From assembly GCA_016278585.1 (NCBI GenBank), contig JADQBO010000428.1, forward strand, positions 1 to 5,475: 5,475 nt of DNA. The letters are read 5' to 3'. The notes beneath the pieces were generated by a model. That model made no database searches. It worked only from the letters and a program-made list of their open reading frames with translations, and was not told the DNA's origin. A program made the translations under genes and the position numbers. Below are positions 1 through 4,907 of this stretch, one piece after another. Source of the DNA: Desulfosporosinus sp. (lineage in GTDB: Bacteria > Bacillota > Desulfitobacteriia > Desulfitobacteriales > Desulfitobacteriaceae). The first letter of the stretch is position 1; each line of letters opens with the position of its first letter.

Positions 1-752
1 CGATCTTTCGCTGATGATAAGTTAGGAATAAGATCAGGATAAAAATATTCGACAAACTTAACCCAACCTGGGCAACATGATGTGAACTGTGGAGTAGGGT
101 GTTGCAATTCCCCTTTGACTCGTTTAAGAAGTTCAGTGCCTTCTTCCATAATTGTCAGGTCAGCGGTAAAGTTAGTGTCAAAAATTACATCAAACCCTAC
201 TTTTCTCAAGGCTGCAACTTGTTTGCCCTGGACATTAGTTCCGATAGGCATGCCAAATTCTTCCCCAAGACCAATACGAGTTGCTGGTGCAGTCTGCACT
301 ACAACTGTCATATTTGGATCTGCGATGGCTTTTAATACTTTGCTAATGTCATCCCGTTCTGAAATTGCACCAGAAGGACACCATTGAATACATTGCCCAC
401 AGTTTACACAAACAATTTCGCTTTTAATCGGCAGTTCGTAGTTTCCAAACACCGATTGAATCTTCTCGCATACTTCAATACATTGACCACAAAGAATACA
501 CTTTTGGTCATCTCTAATAATTGAGGGGTTAGCTGGATCAATTGGAACGCGACCACGAACGTTGGTTGGCCAACTACCTGGTTCATTGTATTGGGTTGGC
601 ATCCAACCGTTTCCGCCAACAGCTTTTTCGGCTGTAATTGGTTGGCCACAACCAGTCAAATTTAGCGAGATTCCAGCTAAACTTGCTCCTCCAAAAACCT
701 TAAGGAAAGAACGTCTGGACAAATTTTTTACTTGTCCTGCTTTTTTTGCCAT
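1..752 (-). CDS. hydA: Exported (Tat) [FeFe]-hydrogenase catalytic subunit, N-terminal 250 residues
   Basis: Catalytic subunit of an [FeFe]-hydrogenase, which interconverts H2 with protons and electrons. The start ATG (752-750) follows an AAGGTGG ribosome binding site (761-767) by 8 nt. Residues 11-18 (LSRRSFLK) are a consensus twin-arginine motif before a short hydrophobic stretch, so the folded protein should be exported by Tat. LTGC at 32-35 fits a lipobox, so it may be a membrane-anchored lipoprotein. Two ferredoxin motifs follow: C85, C88, C91, C95 and C115, C118, C121, C125. The H-domain begins near residue 150 with TAPATRIGLGEEFG (154-167), then TIMEEG (200-205) and TSCCPGW (224-230). 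By analogy with Clostridium CpI, C227 would bind the H-cluster and C226 would relay protons. The gene runs off the left edge before motifs L2 and L3. One oddity is SSAKD-R at the edge, where the family usually has SSAKSP. There is no N-terminal [2Fe-2S] domain, so it is the short two-cluster form. The family call is very secure; lipidation is inferred. Confidence 0.95.
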   Translation of the reverse strand, partial: MAKKAGQVKNLSRRSFLKVFGGASLAGISLNLTGCGQPITAEKAVGGNGWMPTQYNEPGSWPTNVRGRVPIDPANPSIIRDDQKCILCGQCIEVCEKIQSVFGNYELPIKSEIVCVNCGQCIQWCPSGAISERDDISKVLKAIADPNMTVVVQTAPATRIGLGEEFGMPIGTNVQGKQVAALRKVGFDVIFDTNFTADLTIMEEGTELLKRVKGELQHPTPQFTSCCPGWVKFVEYFYPDLIPNLSSAKD

Positions 753-846
753 GTGTTTTACCACCTTTTTATTAAACTATCATTGCAAAATTGCATTTGA
801 AACTGAATAAAACTGTTTAATTAGATTCTCTATTATTGATTTACAA

Positions 847-869
847 ATTATATAAACAATTTTAATTGT
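847..869 (-). promoter_or_regulatory. Candidate hydrogenase -10 box with adjoining palindrome
   Basis: On the minus strand TATAAT lies at 852-847, about 95 nt upstream of the hydrogenase ATG. Directly upstream of it is a perfect 6+2+6 inverted repeat, ACAATT-TT-AATTGT on the plus strand (856-869). No hexamer resembling TTGACA sits 16-18 bp upstream of the -10, so this promoter may be weak or need an activator. In DNA this AT-rich a TATAAT can arise by chance, so the assignment is tentative. Confidence 0.4.
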
Positions 870-874
870 CTTGC

Positions 875-892
875 TAGTGAAAATAATCACTA
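875..892. repeat. Perfect inverted repeat in hydrogenase upstream region
   Basis: TAGTGA (875-880) and TCACTA (887-892) form perfect 6-bp arms around a 6-bp spacer. The repeat lies where the -35 region of the candidate hydrogenase promoter would be, so a dimeric regulator bound here would block or contact RNA polymerase. The half-site recurs nearby: the 8-mer AGTGACTA occurs on the minus strand at 923-916 and on the plus strand at 1292-1299. No regulator is identified. Confidence 0.4.
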
Positions 893-895
893 TAA

Positions 896-913
896 ATGTG
901 AAAGTTTACACAT
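896..913. promoter_or_regulatory. Rex-like (redox repressor) operator candidate
   Basis: ATGTGAAAGTTTACACAT matches the Rex consensus TTGTGAA-N4-TTCACAA at 11 of 14 defined positions and has perfect ATGTG/CACAT outer arms. Rex senses NADH/NAD+ and is known to control fermentation and hydrogenase genes in Firmicutes, so its place upstream of a hydrogenase fits. The site is about 45 bp upstream of the candidate -10, further than is usual for simple repression. A CRP/FNR-family protein (TGTGA-N6-TCACA type) is an alternative reader. Confidence 0.35.
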
Positions 914-966
914 AATAGTCACTGTGCAATCAATAAAGAGTTTGGCAAAATTTAATCGTGTAGCAT

Positions 967-1009
967 TTGAGTTTCCTCTCAAGAAAAAACTCAATTACTC
1001 ACACGAGTT
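967..1009. repeat. Overlapping, mutually exclusive inverted repeats
   Basis: TTGAGTTT (967-974) and AAACTCAA (987-994) are perfect 8-bp arms with a 12-base loop. The same AACTC (988-992) can instead pair with GAGTT (1005-1009), and ACTC (997-1000) can pair with GAGT (1005-1008). In RNA these foldings would compete. The stems are AT-rich, and no coding gene follows closely on either strand, so a function is unproven. Confidence 0.35.
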
Positions 1010-1286
1010 GAATAAAAATATAAATGATTTATAAACTTAATCTGTAAATAACGTTTTTTCTGAGTCAAAATCTAATTAGATAAAACTTAACTTAAGATAT
1101 GGATGCTCCTTTCTTCAAAATGTTTATTAATCGAACAGGAACTCTTTTAGTTTAAATATAGAAATATAATTTGTCACGTTTATGTAAATAAAAAAACTTT
1201 TGTTGATAAATAGAACATTTAGTAATTCTCTAAATCTATTAATATAATTCAAGCTTCAATTTGAAAACAATACTAATTTTCAACAT

Positions 1287-1305
1287 AGAATAGTGACTAC
1301 ATTCT
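1287..1305. repeat. Near-palindrome containing AGTGACTA
   Basis: AGAATAGTGACTACATTCT has AGAAT/ATTCT outer arms and TAGT-G-ACTA inner arms, with one unpaired C. It shares AGTGACTA with the inverted complement at 916-923 in the hydrogenase upstream region, so both could be sites for one regulator. It lies about 535 bp from the hydrogenase start, too far for an ordinary operator, so chance in AT-rich DNA is a real alternative. Confidence 0.25.
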
Positions 1306-1416
1306 GAAAGAATTTTAAATAAGGTATAGCTCCCTTTATCGTTACTGCCTTGCATGTGGTGGACAAAAAAAATCAACATATACTTTGCAGAACGAATAAA
1401 TGAAAAGATCTTTTTC

Positions 1417-1699
1417 CTAAATTAAGTTGGTGTCAGGCACGAACCCAACAAGAAACATTGCTTTACACAAGATCACATCAGGAATAGTTGTTGGTAATCC
1501 TGGAAAAATGACAATAACTGATCCTAAAACTAGTCCCATTATAACAGCGTATGTTAAAGTACTAAATTTACTAAATAAGAATTGGATAAGTTTACTTAAA
1601 ATAAATCATACCAATTGCAATTCCTAAACCTAAAACGAGAATAACAGAAATAGTTAAGCTAGAGATTGCATTTATTACGGTTGGATAGAATCCAAGTAA
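1417..1699 (-). pseudogene. DUF368 membrane protein (undecaprenyl-phosphate translocase family), frameshifted C-terminal remnant
   Basis: Two minus-strand frames together read as the C-terminal third of a DUF368 integral membrane protein. This family (PopT) is known to recycle undecaprenyl phosphate across the membrane. Fragment A (1699-1592, 35 codons) starts LLGFYPTVINAISS, continues into a hydrophobic helix and ends GMIYFK-stop. Fragment B (1596-1417, 59 codons) starts SKLIQFLFSKFS, then carries a helix with GLVLGSVIVIFPG. Dropping one A near 1597 joins them as GMIYF-SKLIQ, as expected in the family, so a single-base frameshift is visible. The N-terminal two-thirds are absent: an in-frame TGA (1702-1700) precedes fragment A, and the stop of the GTPase-nuclease gene is only 12 nt further upstream. 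No N-terminal part appears beyond 4351. The last eight codons before LI-stop come from a REP-like hairpin, so the native end is also lost. The family call rests on motif memory, not a search. Confidence 0.72.
1426..1449. repeat. REP-like hairpin element (GTGCCTGACACC type)
   Basis: On the minus strand this 24-bp segment begins GTTG, has a five-base bulge (GGTTC), then GTG-CCTGA-CAC and CAAC. The 3' arm CACCAAC pairs with GTTG plus GTG across the bulge. The core GTGCCTGACACC resembles short palindromes that I recall being scattered in Firmicute intergenic DNA. It spans the last codons of the DUF368 remnant, where the protein departs from the family pattern after LVGF. Genome copy number, which would prove the repeat, cannot be seen here. 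Confidence 0.4.
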
Positions 1700-1711
1700 T
1701 CATTCTTTTAC

Positions 1712-4351
1712 TTATAATTTCTCTTTTTTAACCATTTCTTTCACCTGCTGTTTCGCGGCTGGAGACAATGCATCTCCCAGGTAATTACGATCTAATCCCT
1801 GTATTCCCTCGTATATCTGATTTAATCTTTCATTAGCCCCGTCAATCTCAATCTTGAGTTCTCTGGCGGATAATAAGGCGCATCCTGCCCCCCTGATAAT
1901 AATTTGCTGTAAACCGTCTGACGTTGCAACTGTGATATTATATTTTTTCTGATTATCATGGGCAAATTTTTCGATATACTGGTCCGCCGTTTGTGCCTCC
2001 CTGGTATATACTAGATGAATATTATGATAGTCGATTACTTCCTCAAAATGCCCCTGAACACGGTAAGCATCAAACACAACGATAATCTGACATTTTCGAA
2101 TCCCCTGATAATTACTTAGAGTATCAAGTAATTTCATTCTGGCACCATCCATATTGTCAACTGCAAGCTCTTTCAGTTCAGGCCATGCGTAGATGACATT
2201 ATAGCCGTCCACAAGGAAATACTCTTCTTTGATTTCCTTCCCTCTGTTGACATAAGTAATCGGTTCATAATAGTTTTCAAGGGCTGTTTTGCGTTTTTTC
2301 CAGGCAGACTTCTTCCCTTGGTTGGCATAAAAGGTATTATTGATAATTTGATCAATCTCCTCTAAACTGATCGACCGCGCCTCTGAGGTCTGGTTGGGGA
2401 CTGTTTCTTCCGACGACTCTTGTTGTTGAAGATAGCTATCAACATGCATGTAGTTCTTTACAACATCCCACTCCACCAAAAAGCCTGCACCATGGGCACA
2501 AAATACAGAACCTGTCGGATTTTCCAAGTCTCTTTCAGATTCATAGCCGATACTTTCTATGACCTCTGACCCATTATGGCATGGTTCGTACCCTTTCAAG
2601 CTGCTAAACAGCCTGCCAAGTCCTCTGGTATATGCAGCTACCTCTTTCTGATAATTTCTCATGGTGATAACAGGAGCGCTCCCCACAAGAACTGCCATTT
2701 CTCCATTTGTTTGTGATAGTCCGCAAGTGCCATGCATTTTCTCAATGTCAATCATAGCTCTTCCTACCATTTTCACAGGCAGTTCCAGCTGAAAGGCATA
2801 ATAAGGCTCCAGCAATAGGGACTCTGCCTCCTTTAAGCCCTGGCGCACTGCACGGAAGGTAGCCTCTCTGAAGTCACCACCGACCGTATGCTTATTGTGT
2901 GCTCGACCTGAGACTAACGTGATTTTCATATCTGTAATCCCTGACCCGGTTAGAACCCCTCTATGAGCTTTTTCTTCCAGATGAGATAAAATAAGTCTTT
3001 GCCAGCTTTTATTTAAGCTATCCTCACTGCATTCTGCCCCAAATTGCAGACCGCTTCCCCGCTCACCCGGTTCCAATAACAGGTGGACCTCTGCATAATG
3101 CCGCAATGGTTCAAAGTGCCCTACCCCTTCTACTACATTAGCAATGGTCTCCTTATAGACAATCCTTCCTGCGTCGAAGGCCACCTCGACCCCAAAACGG
3201 CTTTGTATAAGGCTCTGCAGAATTTCAATCTGCACCTCTCCCATCATCTGTACCTGAATTTCCTGCAGCTGCTCATTCCAGACAATATGAAGTTCCGGCT
3301 CTTCTTCTTCAATCTGACGCAGCTTAGGAAGCATCACTCTTGGGTCACAGCCTTCTGGCAGAATAATCTGATAGAACAGTACGGGTTCCAATACTGGTGA
3401 ATCTGAAGCTTCCTCAATTCCTATGCCTTCTCCCGGTCTGGTTTGGCTGAGTCCTGTTACCGCGCATATAGAACCTGCCTCTATCTCATTCACTGTCACG
3501 AATTTCTGTCCGGAATAGATACGAATTTGATTAACTTTTTCTTTCCAGATGCTATTCGTAAAGACATCTTTCACCTTAAGTCTTCCGCCAGTAAGCTTCA
3601 TATATGTAAGTCGGTTCCCCAGCTCGTCTCTTGCTATTTTAAATAGTTTAGCTCCGAATTCATCAGGGTAGGAAGGTATCATGGCATACTTCACAATGCC
3701 CTGCATAAATTGTTCAACGCCCTCTAATTTCAAAGCGGAACCAAAAAAGCACGGAAAAACTTTGCGCTCTGTGATAGCTCTTTTAATCTGTGAAGTTTCA
3801 ATATGTCCCGTTTCCAGAAAGGTTTCCATCATTATTTCTTCACCCATGGCCAGTTGGTCGTAGAAATCCTCTGTCTGAACTTGTCCAAAGTCAATACACC
3901 CATCATCCAGCTGCTTTTTCAATTCTGTCATTAGCTTGTCCTTATCCGTCCCATTCTGATCCATCTTATTGACAAATAAAAAAACCGGTATCCGATACGT
4001 GTGAAGAAGCCGCCATAATGTTTTGGTATGCCCCTGCACCCCGTCCGCACCACTTATCACTAAAATGGCATAATCAAGTATCTGAAGTGTTCTTTCCATT
4101 TCAGCCGAAAAATCTACGTGTCCCGGGGTATCTAGTAAGGTAATCTGAGTCTCACCAATTTCAAACATAGCCTGTTTGGAGAAGATGGTGATTCCTCTTG
4201 CTCTTTCAAGCTCATAGGTATCTAAATAAGCATCCTTGTTGTCCACCCTTCCCAATCTGCCAATTTTACCGCTTAGATAAAGCAGACTCTCAGATAATGT
4301 TGTCTTGCCCGCATCCACATGTGCCAATATTCCAATAACTAATTTTTTCAT
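1712..4351 (-). CDS. Tet(M)/EF-G-like ribosomal GTPase fused to a Rae1/YacP-type NYN ribonuclease domain
   Basis: An intact 879-residue cytoplasmic protein. Residues 1-635 follow the ribosomal-protection GTPase layout: AHVDAGKTT (10-18), ARGITI (51-56), DTPGH (74-78), NKMD (128-131), GSA (204-206), then EF-G-like domains II-V to about 600. Domain IV carries SGRAHNKHTVGGDFREATFR (481-500), and I see no YSPVS loop like that of Tet(M). A segment GSVFCAHGAGF (614-624) and a charged linker (about 638-709) lead to an NYN/PIN-like domain (710-840): LVDGYNVI with D715 and N718, VVFDAY with D761, TREAQTAD with D790, ATSD with D812, and SARELKIEI. This order and wording match Bacillus Rae1 (YacP), which cuts mRNA in the ribosomal A site. 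Tet(M) itself is about 640 residues, so the extra 240 are the fusion. An in-frame TGA at 4363-4361 fixes the start; the AAAGGA site (4371-4366) is 14 nt away, which is long. The likely role is GTP-driven ribosome binding coupled to mRNA cleavage. The domain calls are secure; the coupled function is inference. Confidence 0.93.
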   Translation of the reverse strand: MKKLVIGILAHVDAGKTTLSESLLYLSGKIGRLGRVDNKDAYLDTYELERARGITIFSKQAMFEIGETQITLLDTPGHVDFSAEMERTLQILDYAILVISGADGVQGHTKTLWRLLHTYRIPVFLFVNKMDQNGTDKDKLMTELKKQLDDGCIDFGQVQTEDFYDQLAMGEEIMMETFLETGHIETSQIKRAITERKVFPCFFGSALKLEGVEQFMQGIVKYAMIPSYPDEFGAKLFKIARDELGNRLTYMKLTGGRLKVKDVFTNSIWKEKVNQIRIYSGQKFVTVNEIEAGSICAVTGLSQTRPGEGIGIEEASDSPVLEPVLFYQIILPEGCDPRVMLPKLRQIEEEEPELHIVWNEQLQEIQVQMMGEVQIEILQSLIQSRFGVEVAFDAGRIVYKETIANVVEGVGHFEPLRHYAEVHLLLEPGERGSGLQFGAECSEDSLNKSWQRLILSHLEEKAHRGVLTGSGITDMKITLVSGRAHNKHTVGGDFREATFRAVRQGLKEAESLLLEPYYAFQLELPVKMVGRAMIDIEKMHGTCGLSQTNGEMAVLVGSAPVITMRNYQKEVAAYTRGLGRLFSSLKGYEPCHNGSEVIESIGYESERDLENPTGSVFCAHGAGFLVEWDVVKNYMHVDSYLQQQESSEETVPNQTSEARSISLEEIDQIINNTFYANQGKKSAWKKRKTALENYYEPITYVNRGKEIKEEYFLVDGYNVIYAWPELKELAVDNMDGARMKLLDTLSNYQGIRKCQIIVVFDAYRVQGHFEEVIDYHNIHLVYTREAQTADQYIEKFAHDNQKKYNITVATSDGLQQIIIRGAGCALLSARELKIEIDGANERLNQIYEGIQGLDRNYLGDALSPAAKQQVKEMVKKEKL

Positions 4352-4428
4352 AATCTTATTTCAAATCCTTTAGTTGTCTAAGTTTGGTATTAACAATTTT
4401 ATCTCTATCAAAACACTGACATTCTCTT

Positions 4429-4457
4429 ATTCTACTACCAGCGCCAAAGATTCACAA
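4429..4457 (-). promoter_or_regulatory. Candidate promoter for the GTPase-nuclease gene
   Basis: On the minus strand TTGTGA (4457-4452) and TAGAAT (4434-4429) are separated by exactly 17 bp, matching the sigma-A consensus at 4 of 6 and 5 of 6 positions. Transcription would start near 4421, giving a leader of about 70 nt. I see no strong leader peptide or terminator-antiterminator in this leader, so no Tet(M)-style attenuation is evident. Confidence 0.4.
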
Positions 4458-4533
4458 AGAATTGTTTTTGCTATTTTTACATCTCTCCCTTAATGTTTTG
4501 CTATAAAACTTGCTTGATATTCATTATTTTTGA

Positions 4534-4562
4534 TTGTCATCCATGTCATCATATTATATAAT
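4534..4562 (+). promoter_or_regulatory. Strong sigma-A-type promoter, distal katG promoter candidate
   Basis: TTGTCA (4534-4539) and a perfect TATAAT (4557-4562) are 17 bp apart, giving 11 of 12 consensus positions. The expected start is near 4569, immediately beside the PerR-like box. If it drives katG, the 5' leader is about 340 nt and would include the small ORF at 4656-4763. It points away from the GTPase-nuclease gene. Confidence 0.6.
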
Positions 4563-4571
4563 AGATTGTAA

Positions 4572-4586
4572 TTAAAGTAATTATAA
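4572..4586. promoter_or_regulatory. PerR-box-like operator
   Basis: TTAAAGTAATTATAA matches the Bacillus Per box TTATAAT-N-ATTATAA at 12 of 14 defined positions, with the right half perfect. It overlaps the predicted transcription start of the TTGTCA/TATAAT promoter, a suitable place for repression. PerR is the metal-dependent peroxide sensor that commonly controls catalases in Firmicutes, and katG lies downstream. The background is AT-rich, so a chance match is possible. Confidence 0.5.
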
Positions 4587-4655
4587 TTTTAAACTTTTTA
4601 TTAAAATGTTATTATGCATAAATTCAAACTAAAACAAACCATGATTTCTTAGTTA

Positions 4656-4763
4656 ATGACTAAAAAGAACATAATAAAGAAATATCAAATTTGCGATATC
4701 TATAATGCCCATAACTTGATAAAAGCAGGCCTGGTCAAGGAAATAACCATAGAAGACAAGTGA
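4656..4763 (+). CDS. Doubtful 35-codon ORF in the katG leader
   Basis: Reads MTKKNIIKKYQ, then a stretch ending LIKAGLVKEITIEDK, with a TGA at 4761-4763. The N-terminus is lysine-rich and the C-terminal half looks like an amphipathic helix, closer to real protein than to random AT-rich translation. I do not recognise it. There is no Shine-Dalgarno sequence upstream, an in-frame TAG (4650-4652) lies just before the start, and no alternative start extends it. It sits between the two candidate katG promoters, so a transcript from the distal one would carry it. It could be a small peptide, a gene remnant or chance. Confidence 0.25.
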   Translation: MTKKNIIKKYQICDIYNAHNLIKAGLVKEITIEDK

Positions 4764-4828
4764 ACCCGCATGCCTATTTCATGTTTTTTGGCATTTCGTA
4801 ATTAAGGTCGGGAAGTATTTTCTTTTCG

Positions 4829-4856
4829 TTGAAAAATCCATCCTAACCTTGATAAT
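4829..4856 (+). promoter_or_regulatory. Proximal katG promoter candidate
   Basis: TTGAAA (4829-4834) and GATAAT (4851-4856) are separated by 16 bp, each matching consensus at 5 of 6 positions. The start would be near 4863, giving a conventional leader of about 45 nt before katG. No PerR-like palindrome overlaps it; TTATTCAATAACTAA (4872-4886) is a poor match. The two katG promoters could therefore respond differently. Confidence 0.45.
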
Positions 4857-4907
4857 CCAGATATGCAACACTTATTCAATAACTAAATTTTACGAGGAGG
4901 AGACTTT

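Larger units (their letters stand above)
914..1416. other. AT-rich intergenic stretch without a recognisable gene
   Basis: Together with 753-913 this makes about 660 bp between the hydrogenase start and the DUF368 remnant. It is extremely AT-rich (12 G/C in the 60 bases 1201-1260), with frequent stops in all frames and no peptide I recognise. Apart from the inverted repeats listed separately it contains a perfect 12-bp palindrome, AAAAGATCTTTT (1403-1414), at its right end. I see no GC-rich hairpin followed by a T-run, so no convincing terminator. It is probably the upstream regulatory region of the hydrogenase plus degenerate DNA. Confidence 0.6.

Noticed and set aside
82..387. Plus-strand ORF of 101 codons at the left end
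   Set aside because: It is antisense to the hydrogenase, whose minus-strand frame has clear ferredoxin and H-cluster motifs; the plus-strand translation resembles nothing.
404..649. Minus-strand 81-codon ORF overlapping the hydrogenase
   Set aside because: It is a shifted frame of the same DNA, without its own motifs or ribosome binding site.
950..985. Minus-strand GAGAGG followed by a four-codon ORF (MLHD)
   Set aside because: The spacing is good, but the peptide is too short and too far from the hydrogenase to argue for a leader peptide.
1099..1155. Plus-strand 18-codon reading MDAPFFKMFINRTGTLLV
   Set aside because: It is very short, lacks a ribosome binding site and matches no family known to me; probably chance.
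1403..1416. AAAAGATCTTTT palindrome as a transcription terminator
   Set aside because: The stem is almost all A-T, has no GC-rich core and little loop, so it does not fit an intrinsic terminator.
1427..1627. Plus-strand 66-codon ORF
   Set aside because: It starts at a TTG inside the REP-like hairpin and is antisense to the DUF368 remnant, whose minus-strand reading is hydrophobic and family-like.
3083..3972. Several plus-strand ORFs of 60-105 codons opposite the GTPase gene
   Set aside because: All are antisense to highly conserved GTPase domains and have no recognisable protein features.
1712..4351. Higher GC of the GTPase gene as a sign of recent transfer
   Set aside because: Sampled 60-base lines show about half G/C in this gene (30 of 60 at 2461-2520) and in the hydrogenase (31 of 60 at 241-300); only the intergenic DNA is AT-rich, so the contrast is coding versus non-coding.
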